A DNA stretch of 64,000 bases, from NCBI GenBank assembly GCA_947258425.1, contig CAMYIG010000049.1:4022-68021 (forward strand), given 5' to 3'. Below, one piece after another: positions 17,865 through 27,702 of the stretch. Source of the DNA: SZUA-76 sp945787585. GTDB lineage: Bacteria > Pseudomonadota > Gammaproteobacteria > SZUA-140. Position 1 is the stretch's first letter; each line of letters opens with the position of its first letter. The position numbers and the translations under genes were made by a program. The notes beneath the pieces were generated by a model. It was given only the letters and a program-made list of their open reading frames with translations, made no database searches and had not been told where the DNA came from.

Positions 17865-18521
17865 TCAATCACCAAAACCTTGCGACGCAAGAAACTCACG
17901 CGAAATCGTCGTCTGCTTACCATCGCTGCCAGCGCCCTGTAATAGACGCTCAAGATAACGCGCGACAACATCGACCTCAATGTTGACCCGACTGCCCTGC
18001 TGGTACTCGCCAATGATGGTCTGTTGCTGTGTGTGCGGAATGATATTGACCACAAAGCCGCTATCACTTACCACATTGGTGGTGAGGCTCACGCCATCGA
18101 CACAAATGGACCCTTTCACAGCGATATATTTCGACAACTGCGGTGGCACATCAAAATTAATAATGATTGATTCACCCTGTTGCTTGATTGCCGCAACAGT
18201 CGCAACCCCGTCGACATGGCCGCTGACCATATGGCCACCGAGTCTCGTCGTCGGTAACAGCGCCTTTTCCAGGTTCACACGACTACCCAACTTGAGCGCG
18301 CCCAATGTGGTACAGGCGAGCGTCTCGGCCGAAACGTCGGCCGCAAACTGTGCATCATTTTTACTCACGACCGTCAGGCAGACGCCGTTGATCGCAATGC
18401 TGTCACCCAACTGTGCATCACTCAACCCTAGCGAAGCAGACGCAAAACTCATGCGTGACTCGTCGCCTCTTTTTTCGATCGAGGCAACCTGACCCAGCGC
18501 CGCTACCAATCCTGTAAACAT
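17865..18521 (-). CDS. ribE: Riboflavin synthase alpha subunit
   Basis: A 218-residue protein when started at the ATG at 18521 (MFTGLVAALG), the invariant family N-terminus, with AGG seven bases upstream; the reading to 18575 adds 18 non-homologous residues overlapping ribD. It contains two tandem lumazine-binding domains, the first with GDSIAINGVCLTVV and the second with KGSICVDGVSLTTN, plus GGHMVSGHVDGVA. It dismutates two lumazine molecules to riboflavin. The gene lies between ribD and ribB. Confidence 0.95.
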   Translation of the reverse strand: MFTGLVAALGQVASIEKRGDESRMSFASASLGLSDAQLGDSIAINGVCLTVVSKNDAQFAADVSAETLACTTLGALKLGSRVNLEKALLPTTRLGGHMVSGHVDGVATVAAIKQQGESIIINFDVPPQLSKYIAVKGSICVDGVSLTTNVVSDSGFVVNIIPHTQQQTIIGEYQQGSRVNIEVDVVARYLERLLQGAGSDGKQTTISREFLASQGFGD

Positions 18522-18541
18522 AACTGCCTCATTTATCTCGC

Positions 18542-19681
18542 TCACTCTACGCTGGGCTGTAGCGTAATACGCCAATCATCGCCCACCGCTCGTATCTCTT
18601 TTATATTAAGTGGCACACATTGCGCCATCTTTTCAAGGCCGGGTAAAATCATCAGCCCACGCCCCTGATCACCCATCAGATGGGGTGCCATATAAATAAT
18701 CAGTTCGTCAATCAAGCCCGCCTGCAACATCGCACCACTCAGCACCGGCCCCGCCTCTAGCAGCAATTCATTGATCTCAAGGGCGGCGAGGTATTCCAGT
18801 AACAACGGCAGGTTGACCCGCTTATCGTCACCTGCAAAACGACACACATTAACATGCTTCTGACGCAGTACATCGAGTATTTCCGTATACGCGACGGCTG
18901 TGGCAATCAATTTCTTACCCGGCAAGCTCAACGTGCGACTCGCCAGCGGCGTGCGTAGCAATGAATCGACAATTACACGCATCGGTGGCCGCTGAGGCTC
19001 CCCCGCCAGTGCGACATGCAGTTCATCAATCCCTTCCGGTCTTACATCCAGTTGCGGATCATCTGCCAACATCGTACCGATGCCGGTCATGATCGCATCA
19101 CTGCGTGCGCGCAGACGTTGCACATCCTGCCGTGCCGCGGATGAGGTGATCCATTTACTTTCGCCCGAGGCCATCGCGGTACGGCCATCGAGTGACATCG
19201 CCAGTTTACAGCGCACAAAGGGGCGACTTCGCGTGAAGCGCGAAATAAACCCTGGGTTAAGCGCCTCTGCTTCTGCTTGCAAAACGCCAACGTCTACTTC
19301 GATACCCGACGCCTTAAGTCTTTCCACTCCGCTACCTGAAACACGTGGGTTTGGATCATTCATGGCTACCACCACACGGCTCACGCCCGCTTTGATCAAC
19401 GCATCGGCACAGGGCGGCGTACGCCCATGATGGCTGCACGGTTCAAGCGTCACATAGGCCGTTGCGCCGACACAGTTCTCGCCCGCCGCATTGAGCGCAT
19501 AGACCTCAGCATGCGGTTCACCGGCTCGCATATGCCAACCTTCACCGGCGATCTCACCTTCTCTGACGACGACACAACCCACGCGTGGATTCGGGTGCGT
19601 CGTATAGAGCCCATGCCTTGCTAGCTGAACCGCACGCGCCATGAAGTGGTGATCTGCCGCGTTACTCTTTATCACTTTCAC
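18542..19681 (-). CDS. ribD: Bifunctional pyrimidine deaminase/reductase
   Basis: A 379-residue riboflavin enzyme. The N-terminal deaminase has the zinc site H57-A-E59 plus C82 and C91 (LEPCSHHGRTPPC). The C-terminal reductase has RPFVRCKLAMSLDGRTAM, SKWITSSAARQDVQRLRARSDAIMTG and LLEAGPVLSGA. The start used is a GTG that overlaps the nrdR end by 20 bases; the ATG at residue 14 (MARAVQLA) is an alternative that would better match the short N-terminus of E. coli RibD (MQDEYYMARALKLA). It is followed by ribE. Confidence 0.94.
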   Translation of the reverse strand: MKVIKSNAADHHFMARAVQLARHGLYTTHPNPRVGCVVVREGEIAGEGWHMRAGEPHAEVYALNAAGENCVGATAYVTLEPCSHHGRTPPCADALIKAGVSRVVVAMNDPNPRVSGSGVERLKASGIEVDVGVLQAEAEALNPGFISRFTRSRPFVRCKLAMSLDGRTAMASGESKWITSSAARQDVQRLRARSDAIMTGIGTMLADDPQLDVRPEGIDELHVALAGEPQRPPMRVIVDSLLRTPLASRTLSLPGKKLIATAVAYTEILDVLRQKHVNVCRFAGDDKRVNLPLLLEYLAALEINELLLEAGPVLSGAMLQAGLIDELIIYMAPHLMGDQGRGLMILPGLEKMAQCVPLNIKEIRAVGDDWRITLQPSVE

Positions 19682-20174
19682 CCGGCAGCAGTGTTATCTG
19701 ACGCTCTTTAAGCTCCGGGGTCGACTCATTTTGCAGCCGTTCAATCTCTTCACGAAAGGCGTTCACATCCTGAAAACTTCGATAAACAGATGCGAAGCGA
19801 ACATAGGCCACTTCATCTAAATCACGTAACTCTGCCATCACCCACTCACCCAACCTGCCCGAAGGGATCTCTCGTTCACCGCTGGCACGCAGTTTATGTT
19901 TAATGCGGTTGATGGCACTGTCGATGTCCTCGATATTGACCGGGCGTTTTTCCATCGCCCGCAACACGCCCGCTCGCAGTTTTTCCTCATTAAAAGGCTC
20001 TCGGGTACCATCGCTTTTTACCATGCGAGGCAATGCTAGTTCTGCCGTTTCAAAGGTGGTGAAGCGCTCACTACAGGTGACGCATTCGCGCCGACGACGC
20101 ACAACATCGCCATCGCTGGCGAGGCGTGAATCGATCACCTTGGTATCTGCTTCACCACAGAATGGACAGTGCAT
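19662..20174 (-). CDS. nrdR: Transcriptional repressor NrdR
   Basis: A 170-residue zinc-ribbon/ATP-cone regulator of ribonucleotide reductase genes. The zinc ligands are C3, C6, C31 and C34. VIDSR and RRRRECVTCSERFTTFE are the invariant DNA-binding part, and the ATP cone begins at PRMVKSDGTREPFNEEKL. It overlaps ribD, the standard nrdR-ribD arrangement. No nrd genes lie in the window, so its targets are elsewhere. Confidence 0.97.
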   Translation of the reverse strand: MHCPFCGEADTKVIDSRLASDGDVVRRRRECVTCSERFTTFETAELALPRMVKSDGTREPFNEEKLRAGVLRAMEKRPVNIEDIDSAINRIKHKLRASGEREIPSGRLGEWVMAELRDLDEVAYVRFASVYRSFQDVNAFREEIERLQNESTPELKERQITLLPGESDKE

Positions 20175-20249
20175 ATCGTGATACTCAGCGTAGCGAAAAA
20201 GTTATCAAATATCCCTCAACAAGCGGCGTATTGCGTGACATGTTGCCAG

Positions 20250-21503
20250 CTATTTATAGACCGGAAAGCGTTCGCAAATCGCCAACACTTCACCTTTAAC
20301 GCGTTTAACGACGGCGTCATTGCCCAGATCATCCAGCACATCACAGATCCAGCCCGCCAGTTGCTTCGACTCATCTTCCTTAAATCCACGGGTGGTAATT
20401 GCTGGGGTGCCGATACGAACACCACTGGTCACAAACGGTGACTGCGGATCATTGGGTACGCTATTTTTGTTGACCGTAATGTTGCTGGCACCGAGTGCAG
20501 CATCGGCCGCTTTTCCAGTCATGCCCTTGTCAATCAGGTCCACCAGGAACAGATGATTTTCGGTCTTTCCGGAGACGATTTTATAGCCACGTTCCTGCAT
20601 CACGGTCGCCATCGCCTGCGCATTGGCCACCACTTGCTGTTGATAGACCTTAAACTCGGGCAACAGTGCCTCTTTGAAGGCGACGGCTTTACCTGCAATC
20701 ACGTGCATCAATGGGCCACCCTGTGTACCGGGAAAAACCATTGAATTAAGTTTTTTCTCAATCTCAGGATTGCGCTTCGCCAGAATAATTCCGCCACGTG
20801 GGCCGCGTAATGTCTTGTGTGTGGTCGAAGTGGTGACATCGGCAATGTGAACCGGGCTCGGGTAGACACCTGCCGCTACCAGTCCAGCCACGTGGGCCAT
20901 GTCCACGACCAGGTAGGCGCCGACCTTATCTGCAATCTCGCGGAAACGTTGCCAGTCAACCACGCGCGAATAAGCACTAAAACCTGCAATCACCATTTTC
21001 GGTTTATGTTCAAGCGCCAGCGCCTCGGCCTGATCGTAATCGATTTCGCCCGTCGCTTCATTCAGACCATATTGCACGGCATTGAAAATCTTGCCGGAGA
21101 AGTTGACCTTCGATCCATGCGTTAGATGTCCGCCATGGGCCAGGCTCATACCAAGTATGGTGTCCCCTGCATTTAGTAACGCAAGGTAGACCGCTGCATT
21201 GGCCTGCGAGCCAGAGTGCGGCTGTACGTTGGCGTAATCGGCACCGAAGAGTTCTTTGAGGCGGTCAATCGCAAGCTGTTCAACAATATCAACATGCTCA
21301 CAGCCGCCATAGTAACGCTTGAACGGATAGCCCTCGGCATATTTATTGGTCAACACAGACCCCTGCGCCTCCATTACACGAGGGCTGGTGTAATTTTCCG
21401 AAGCGATCAGTTCAATGTGCTCCTCTTGTCGGCGGGCTTCATTTTCCATTGCCGAGGACAGCACTTCATCAAAACCCGCAATTGTCATATCCGATGTAAA
21501 CAT
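20250..21503 (-). CDS. glyA: Serine hydroxymethyltransferase
   Basis: A 417-residue PLP enzyme that interconverts serine and glycine and loads methylene-tetrahydrofolate; FolD in this window uses that product. The PLP lysine is K230 in TTSTTHKTLRGPRGG. ELIASENYTSP, GYPFKRYYGG and PHSGSQAN are present, and the length equals the E. coli enzyme. GGAGAAAG precedes the start. It lies upstream of nrdR on the same strand. Confidence 0.97.
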   Translation of the reverse strand: MFTSDMTIAGFDEVLSSAMENEARRQEEHIELIASENYTSPRVMEAQGSVLTNKYAEGYPFKRYYGGCEHVDIVEQLAIDRLKELFGADYANVQPHSGSQANAAVYLALLNAGDTILGMSLAHGGHLTHGSKVNFSGKIFNAVQYGLNEATGEIDYDQAEALALEHKPKMVIAGFSAYSRVVDWQRFREIADKVGAYLVVDMAHVAGLVAAGVYPSPVHIADVTTSTTHKTLRGPRGGIILAKRNPEIEKKLNSMVFPGTQGGPLMHVIAGKAVAFKEALLPEFKVYQQQVVANAQAMATVMQERGYKIVSGKTENHLFLVDLIDKGMTGKAADAALGASNITVNKNSVPNDPQSPFVTSGVRIGTPAITTRGFKEDESKQLAGWICDVLDDLGNDAVVKRVKGEVLAICERFPVYK

Positions 21504-21910
21504 CTATTCACTTTCTCCAAAATAGCCCGGGCAACCTTCACGACAGCGCCCACAATTCATCAAAACCAAAGCGGGGTATGATACCTGATCGCTAAAAATT
21601 ACTCATTATCAAGATGCTACATCTCTATGTTAATTACTTCCTGCCCCCTTGTAATGATTAATTTTAACCACATCTTCATTTCTCACCCCCGTACGCTACG
21701 CAGTTAAAAGCCTCCATTTGGATCATTAAAAAAACATAACTGTTATCATTAAGATATTGATAAACAATGGATTAACTTCATCATAAGAATTAATCATACA
21801 TTATTAATATAAAATTCGAGTGTCCGCAATGGTTTCCGGTATAATAGTCATAAAATTGACTTTATATTTAGGGAGGGACCCCGGAGTAGTAAGTAAGCAA
21901 GTAATAAAAA
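21504..21910. other. AT-rich divergent intergenic region
   Basis: This 407-base gap between the divergent starts of glyA and a GGDEF gene is AT-rich and must hold both promoters. Near 21871-21890 there is a GGGAGGGACC / CCGGAGTAG stretch just before the GGDEF start. I see no open reading frame, tRNA or recognisable riboswitch. Confidence 0.5.
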
Positions 21911-23248
21911 ATGACAGCTTTTTCTGAACATAACAGTACCTCGACCATCCTGAGGCTTCTGGAATTCTCCAGTCAGAACCAGGCTGAGATCGATATTATT
22001 CATACTCATATCAAGAGTGTGCTTACTGCTAACGAAACAGAGCAACGCCATCAGTATCAAGCTTACCGCTCGTTGCTCTCAACATTGATGACTTATCACA
22101 GTCAATCCAGTGAAAAAGATGCCCCTATTAAACAACATTTAGCACTACTTAAACTAAGGCTCGACAGTCAGCCTGGTGTAGCTGAACTCAATGCAATAAA
22201 AGCGACGATTGAAGCAATCATTAGCGGTGATTCCCTTACAAAAAACAGTTCAACAAGCGATATGCAACGGGGTGATATCGGATCTGCAACGCAGGCGGAA
22301 ACCGAGGATACATTTCACTACATCGATCCCGTTCCTACTCCATTACCACCTGTCATCGAAGAGCAAAAAACCAACAGCGAATTTAGACTGTTAGATAAAA
22401 AACGTAAAAGAATGGAAGAGATTCAGGCCGCCCTTTCACTCCATTTATCTGAAGTTGCAGAGCAAAATAGAGCCCTTGGAAAAGCGCTAGATAACGAACG
22501 TAACAACATCAACAACAGCAATAATGCCGGCGAACTACAGACACTCAAACAGGAACTGTCGAATGAAATATCAACACTCCTGCAAGGGCACAACTCATTA
22601 ACTGAAAAACTCGATAACGCTACCAAGTTCTTACATATGATCGAAAGCGAAGGCCAGGACCTGAGCGATGAACTCAAAAAAGCGCATACGCTTAGCTTAA
22701 CGGACGAACTTACCCAGCTGCCCAATCGGCGCGCCTTTTACAAGCGCATCGAAGATGAAGTATCACGGGTACAGCGCTATGAATATCCGCTCTGTCTCGC
22801 ACTCATCGATCTTGATGCGTTTAAATCAATCAACGACCGTTACGGGCACAACACAGGCGATGAAGTGCTGCGCAGCTTTGCTGAACGGGCACTCTCAGGC
22901 TTCAGGCATCATGACCTCGCCTCCCGCTATGGTGGCGAAGAGTTTGCCATTATCCTGCCAAACACCGATATCAAAGGCGCCCTACGTGCGCTGGAAAAAG
23001 TGCGGGGCCGCACCAGTCAATGCACCTTCCAATATGATGGCGCTACTTATCCCATTCCTACTTTTTCAGCCGGGATTGCACTCTACACCGCAGGGGAAAC
23101 GCCAGAGGCAATGATAGAACGCGCAGATCAACTGCTCTATCGTGCTAAACGAATGGGGCGTAACCGTATCGAAGTAGCTGAAGATGAGATGATAGCCAGT
23201 GACATGATGAATGCAACATCTCAACAGCCATCGTTAAAGATTGAATAA
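21911..23248 (+). CDS. Diguanylate cyclase with coiled-coil N-terminus
   Basis: A 445-residue soluble GGDEF protein. Residues 1-110 are helical and of unknown type. Residues 155-255 are a long coiled coil with many Lys/Glu/Gln, which would mediate the dimerisation needed for catalysis. The GGDEF domain starts at LTDELTQLPNRRAF, with DLDAFKSIND and the active site RYGGEEFAIILP near residue 340. An RxxD inhibitory site (RHHD) stands five residues before GGEEF, so product inhibition is likely. There are no transmembrane segments. It converges with secF. Confidence 0.93.
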   Translation: MTAFSEHNSTSTILRLLEFSSQNQAEIDIIHTHIKSVLTANETEQRHQYQAYRSLLSTLMTYHSQSSEKDAPIKQHLALLKLRLDSQPGVAELNAIKATIEAIISGDSLTKNSSTSDMQRGDIGSATQAETEDTFHYIDPVPTPLPPVIEEQKTNSEFRLLDKKRKRMEEIQAALSLHLSEVAEQNRALGKALDNERNNINNSNNAGELQTLKQELSNEISTLLQGHNSLTEKLDNATKFLHMIESEGQDLSDELKKAHTLSLTDELTQLPNRRAFYKRIEDEVSRVQRYEYPLCLALIDLDAFKSINDRYGHNTGDEVLRSFAERALSGFRHHDLASRYGGEEFAIILPNTDIKGALRALEKVRGRTSQCTFQYDGATYPIPTFSAGIALYTAGETPEAMIERADQLLYRAKRMGRNRIEVAEDEMIASDMMNATSQQPSLKIE

Positions 23249-23254
23249 ATTAAA

Positions 23255-23279
23255 TTGGATGGGCTAAAGCGCCCACCAA
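23255..23279. terminator. Candidate bidirectional terminator hairpin
   Basis: TTGG and TGGGC (23255-23264, with one bulged A) pair with GCCCA and CCAA (23271-23279) around TAAAGC. The hairpin lies exactly between the convergent GGDEF gene and secF. No long T-run follows on either strand, so the terminator role is inferred from position. Confidence 0.45.
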
Positions 23280-23295
23280 CCAATCTCAATAGTGA

Positions 23296-24243
23296 TCAGG
23301 GCAGGTCACCAAGCGTTTCCTGCTCACCCTCTTTTTTAATCGGCATCAAATCCTGCTTGTTGATCCCTAAGGCCAGCGCAGTGGCACTTGCCACATAGAC
23401 GGATGAGTAAGTGCCAACAACGATACCGATAATCAACGCAGTCGCGAAGCTATGAATAATCGCTCCACCAAGCACGAACAGCGCTAACAGCACAAACAGC
23501 GTTGTAATCGAGGTGACTAATGTACGCGAGAGCATCTGGTTAATCGAGCGATTAGCGATTTCGACCGGTGTACCTTTGCGCATTTTACGGAAATTCTCAC
23601 GGATACGATCGAACACCACGATGGTATCGTTCAACGAGTAACCAATCACCGCCAGTATCGCCGCTAATGTGGTGAGATCGAACTCCAGCTGAAGCAGCGA
23701 AAAGATACCCAGAGTAATCACCACGTCATGTACCAATGCAGCGACTGAACCCACTGCAAAACGTTTCTCAAAACGCAATGTAACATAGATAAGGATACCG
23801 AACAGTGCGTAGATCATTGCCAGACCACCGTCTTCGGTCAATTCATCACCGACCTGTGGCCCTACAAACTCAACACGACGCATCTCTACTTCATCGCTAC
23901 CCGCCGCTGCATGCAGTGCATCGAGCACATCATTACTCAAATCTGCATCACTTTTTTCACCATGAGGGGGGACGCGAATCAGAACATCTTTTGAAGTGCC
24001 AAAATGCTGTGCAATCGCATCACCATAACCGGCGTCGGCCAGCGTTTCACGCACATCACCAAGATCAACCGTGTTGTTATAGCCGACCTCAATCAGGGTG
24101 CCGCCCGTGAAGTCGATACCGAAGTTTAGACCCCGGGTAGCGAGTGATCCTATGGAGATAATGACCAGTATTAATGACATTACCAGCGCCAGCTTGCGCT
24201 TGCCCATAAAATCAAATGAAGGCTCTTTATTGAATATTTTCAT
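23296..24243 (-). CDS. secF: Protein translocase subunit SecF
   Basis: A 315-residue inner-membrane protein with six predicted helices. It works with SecD to pull exported proteins across the membrane using the proton gradient. NFGIDFTGGTLIEV is the conserved SecD/F motif after the first helix. VGPQVGDEL, ALVHDVVITLG, VIGYSLNDTIVVFDRIREN and SRTLVTSITTLFVLLALF are the family blocks. It follows secD by 36 bases. Confidence 0.97.
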   Translation of the reverse strand: MKIFNKEPSFDFMGKRKLALVMSLILVIISIGSLATRGLNFGIDFTGGTLIEVGYNNTVDLGDVRETLADAGYGDAIAQHFGTSKDVLIRVPPHGEKSDADLSNDVLDALHAAAGSDEVEMRRVEFVGPQVGDELTEDGGLAMIYALFGILIYVTLRFEKRFAVGSVAALVHDVVITLGIFSLLQLEFDLTTLAAILAVIGYSLNDTIVVFDRIRENFRKMRKGTPVEIANRSINQMLSRTLVTSITTLFVLLALFVLGGAIIHSFATALIIGIVVGTYSSVYVASATALALGINKQDLMPIKKEGEQETLGDLP

Positions 24244-24279
24244 CTAATCATTCATCCATTCATTGCGGCCATCTAAGTT

Positions 24280-26139
24280 TTAGATCGCCAGCTTTTTAAC
24301 TTTACGACGACCGTATATCAAATTAATCACGGCACGTGTGCCCATAATCGCAGTAAACATTGAGGTGATAATGCCGATCGACAGCGTGATGGCAAAACCT
24401 TTAATGGGTCCAGTACCGAAGGCATATAGCACCAACGCTGCAATCAACGTGGTGATATTGGCATCTGCAATGGTCGAAAGCGCCTTATCGTAACCGGCAT
24501 TGATACTGGCCTGAGGCGTATTGCCACTGCGCAGCTCTTCTCGAATACGTTCAAAGATCAGCACATTGGCGTCGACAGCCATCCCCACCGTCAACACGAT
24601 TCCAGCAATACCCGGCAACGTCAGGGTGGCCTGCAACATCGAAAGCACCGCAACAATCATCACCAGATTGACTGCCAGTGCAATATTCGCTACCAGCCCA
24701 AAAACGCGATACCACACTGCCATAAAGATCATCACAATGATAAAACCGACGATCACGGAGTTCGTTCCCTGATCGATATTATCCTGACCGAGGCTTGGAC
24801 CAACGGTGCGTTCTTCGACAATTTCAATCGGTGCCGCCAGTGCACCCGCCCTCAATAGGAGCGCGAGGTCACGCGCTTCATCGGTGCTGTCTAAACCGGT
24901 AATCTGAAAACGTTTACTGAACTGATCACGAATCACCGCAACGTTGATCACCTCTTCAACCTTTTTCTTGCTCTTTACCAGCTCGCCATCAACACGTTTA
25001 ATATCTACCTTGTTTTCAATGAAAACCACCGCCATGGGCTTGCCAATATTTTCACGCGTGGTATCTGCCATCTTGCGAGCGCCCTTACTATCAAGGGAGA
25101 TGAAGACCGTGGGGGATCCATTTTGCTGTTCGATACCGGAGGCGGCATCAATAATCTGATCACCAGTAACGATGATGCGCTTCTTCAGCAGAATAGGACT
25201 GCCATTACGCTCTTTATAAAGCCGCGTTCCCACCGGTGGTCGGCCTGCGAGTGCTGCCTCAACATCCCCATTTTCAACGGCCATCCTGAATTCAAGCGTT
25301 GCCGTCGCGCCAAGTATCTCCTTCGCTCGTGCGGTATCCTGAATCCCCGGCAGTTGTACTACAATACGGTTTTCACCCTGTTGCTGTACCACCGGTTCGG
25401 CCACACCCAATTCGTTGACACGGTTACGTAGCGTGACGACATTCTGCTGCAGTGCCAGCTTCTTGATTTCACGCAACTCCTGGTCGCTGATCGTTGCCAC
25501 CAGAAAAGTATCGTTGCCGCGAGCTTCTTCTTCAAGCAACAAACGAGGGAATTCCTTACGGATAAGACTTTGTGCGGCATCACGATCTGCAATATCACGA
25601 AACTTGATCTCCACCGCATGGCCACTCGCGACTCTGGCGATGGTGAGATAGCGCACTTTTTCGCCCCGTAAGATGGCGCGCAGGTCACTGACATAACGCT
25701 CGCCCGCCTGCCGCAGCGCAGCCACCATATCCACTTCCATTAGAAAATGGACACCCCCACGCAGATCAAGCCCAAGATACATCGGTGCAGCATTCAATGA
25801 AGTTAGCCATGCAGGCGTCGCGGGTGTCAAGTTAAGTGCTGAGACATAACTATCGCCCATCTTTGCATCGATAATATCCTTGGCACGATACTGATCTTCG
25901 GTACTGTTGAAGCGAATCAACATGCCTCGTTCAGTCTCTTCAAAGGATTTAAAAGAGAGCCCTTCGCCTTTCAGCAATCCGGTCACACGGGCGCGACTCT
26001 CGTCGTCCACCACTGCGCCTCTTAGTGGCGACACCTGCACTGAGGGGTCATCACCGTAGAGGTTAGGGAGTGCATACAGTGCGCCGGTGAGGAGCACAGC
26101 TACAATCAGGACGTATTTCCAAACGGGGTATTGATTCAT
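24280..26139 (-). CDS. secD: Protein translocase subunit SecD
   Basis: A 619-residue partner of SecF. I start at the ATG at 26139 (MNQYPVWKYV), matching the E. coli pattern MLNRYPLWKYV, rather than at the TTG two codons earlier. The large periplasmic domain (P1 head and base) lies between the first helix and GPSLGQDNIDQG. LGLDLRGGVHFLMEVD is the D/F motif, and VGMAVDANVLIFERIREELR is the membrane signature. Five further helices close the protein. It sits in the queA-tgt-yajC-secD-secF operon. Confidence 0.97.
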   Translation of the reverse strand: MNQYPVWKYVLIVAVLLTGALYALPNLYGDDPSVQVSPLRGAVVDDESRARVTGLLKGEGLSFKSFEETERGMLIRFNSTEDQYRAKDIIDAKMGDSYVSALNLTPATPAWLTSLNAAPMYLGLDLRGGVHFLMEVDMVAALRQAGERYVSDLRAILRGEKVRYLTIARVASGHAVEIKFRDIADRDAAQSLIRKEFPRLLLEEEARGNDTFLVATISDQELREIKKLALQQNVVTLRNRVNELGVAEPVVQQQGENRIVVQLPGIQDTARAKEILGATATLEFRMAVENGDVEAALAGRPPVGTRLYKERNGSPILLKKRIIVTGDQIIDAASGIEQQNGSPTVFISLDSKGARKMADTTRENIGKPMAVVFIENKVDIKRVDGELVKSKKKVEEVINVAVIRDQFSKRFQITGLDSTDEARDLALLLRAGALAAPIEIVEERTVGPSLGQDNIDQGTNSVIVGFIIVMIFMAVWYRVFGLVANIALAVNLVMIVAVLSMLQATLTLPGIAGIVLTVGMAVDANVLIFERIREELRSGNTPQASINAGYDKALSTIADANITTLIAALVLYAFGTGPIKGFAITLSIGIITSMFTAIMGTRAVINLIYGRRKVKKLAI

Positions 26140-26170
26140 CGTCAACCAGCCTTTACTTGCTACAGTACTT

Positions 26171-26506
26171 TTATGCTTTGCCTTTCATCGTACCCTTGGG
26201 CATCAATGCAGAGACGGCGCTCCGTTGTACCTTAATCTCCACTCCATTGGCGATATCCAGTCCAATAAAACTTTCGTCTACGCTGGTAATCTTGCCGAGC
26301 ACACCACCCGATGTGACCACCTCATCGCCCTTGGCCAGCGCGGCCACCATGGTACGGTGCTCTTTGCTACGTTTCATCTGAGGTCTCAGCAGCAAAAAGT
26401 AAAAAATCACAAAGATCACTATCAATGGCAGCAGGCCCATCAGTTCAGAACCCGCAGAAGGAGCCGCAGCACCCTCTGCCCACGCTTCATTAATAAAAAA
26501 GCTCAT
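26171..26506 (-). CDS. yajC: Preprotein translocase accessory subunit YajC
   Basis: A 111-residue single-helix membrane protein. The ATG at 26506 (MSFFINEAWA) follows GGGAAGA and fits the family; an upstream in-frame start at 26527 is less likely. The helix is LLPLIVIFVIFYFLLLRPQ, followed by the invariant cytoplasmic part: HRTMVAALAKGDEVVTSGG and GKITSV. It associates with SecD-SecF. Confidence 0.95.
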   Translation of the reverse strand: MSFFINEAWAEGAAAPSAGSELMGLLPLIVIFVIFYFLLLRPQMKRSKEHRTMVAALAKGDEVVTSGGVLGKITSVDESFIGLDIANGVEIKVQRSAVSALMPKGTMKGKA

Positions 26507-26551
26507 TTTTCTTCCCTCTCCTATCAAAACCAGTAATTCAACAGCGCAGCA

Positions 26552-27667
26552 TTATGACACAGGCGGCACCGCTTGCGCGCGTTTTGCATAAAAATCCGCA
26601 ACAAATTGTGCCAACTCGCCAGCCTCAATCGCGCCCCGTAAGCCCGACATAACCGTCTGATAGTAAAAAAGGTTATGAATGGAGTTAAGGGTAGCCCCCA
26701 GCATTTCGTTGGTCGCCGCAAGATGGCGCAGGTAGGCACGACTATAATGGGCGCAGGTGTAGCATCCGCACGCCTCATCCAGCGGGTTCGTATCGTCACG
26801 ATATTGCGCATTACGAATGCGCACGACGCCACTTTCAACAAAAAGGTGGCCATTTCGGGCATTGCGCGTCGGCATCACACAGTCAAACATATCGATCCCA
26901 CGGCGTACCGCCTCGACGATATCCTCAGGCTTCCCCACCCCCATCAGATAGCGCGGTTTCGACGCAGGCATCTGCGGCGTGGTATGGCTCAGAATGCGCA
27001 TCATATCCGCTTTGGGCTCACCCACCGAAAGGCCACCAATCGCATAACCATCGAAGCCGATATCGAGTAGCCCTTGTAGTGATCTGTCCCGCAGCGATTC
27101 ATACATGCCGCCCTGAATGATGCCAAACAGCGCCGACGGTGCGCCGGCATGCGCTACGTTGCTTCGCTCGGCCCAGCGCAAAGACAACTCCATCGACGCC
27201 CGCGCCGCCTCTTCCGTGGCGGGATGCGGGGTGCACTCGTCAAAGATCATCACCACATCTGAACCCAGTGTGCGCTGCACTGCAATCGACTCTTCCGGGC
27301 CGAGAAAAATCTTGTCACCATTCACGGGTGAGCGAAAAGTGACACCCTCTTCGGTGATTTTACGCAGTTCACCCAGACTGAAGACCTGAAAGCCCCCCGA
27401 GTCGGTCAGGATTGGGCGCGGCCAGTTCATAAAATCGTGCAGATCACCGTGGGCCGCCACCACTTCAGTACCGGGGCGCAGCATCAAATGAAAGGTATTA
27501 CCTAGGATAATCTCCGCGCCGGTGTCACGCACCGCTTCAGGCGTCACCGACTTTACCGTGGCACATGTCCCTACCGGCATAAAGGCCGGTGTCTCAACAT
27601 CGCCACGTTCAAAGCGCATACGCCCGCGCCGTGCCGCGCCATCATTGCCTAACAGGTCAAACTGCAT
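26552..27667 (-). CDS. tgt: Queuine/preQ1 tRNA-ribosyltransferase
   Basis: A 371-residue TIM-barrel enzyme that exchanges guanine-34 for preQ1 in GUN-anticodon tRNAs. D89 in LTDSGGFQVFSLG and the nucleophile segment FDCVMPTRNARNG are present. Zinc ligands are in CGCYTCAHYSRAYLRH and the later NSIHN histidine. It uses the base made from the FolE2/QueD route and passes modified tRNA to QueA, encoded just upstream. Confidence 0.97.
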   Translation of the reverse strand: MQFDLLGNDGAARRGRMRFERGDVETPAFMPVGTCATVKSVTPEAVRDTGAEIILGNTFHLMLRPGTEVVAAHGDLHDFMNWPRPILTDSGGFQVFSLGELRKITEEGVTFRSPVNGDKIFLGPEESIAVQRTLGSDVVMIFDECTPHPATEEAARASMELSLRWAERSNVAHAGAPSALFGIIQGGMYESLRDRSLQGLLDIGFDGYAIGGLSVGEPKADMMRILSHTTPQMPASKPRYLMGVGKPEDIVEAVRRGIDMFDCVMPTRNARNGHLFVESGVVRIRNAQYRDDTNPLDEACGCYTCAHYSRAYLRHLAATNEMLGATLNSIHNLFYYQTVMSGLRGAIEAGELAQFVADFYAKRAQAVPPVS

Positions 27668-27702
27668 CGCTGATCCTTTTTCTATTATATATTGCTATCA
27701 CA

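Noticed and set aside
20175..20249. FMN riboswitch for the riboflavin cluster
   Set aside because: The rib genes follow nrdR with overlaps or very short gaps, and neither this gap nor the others holds an RFN-element pattern.
21504..21600. Glycine riboswitch upstream of glyA
   Set aside because: I could not find the conserved paired glycine aptamer motifs in the leader.
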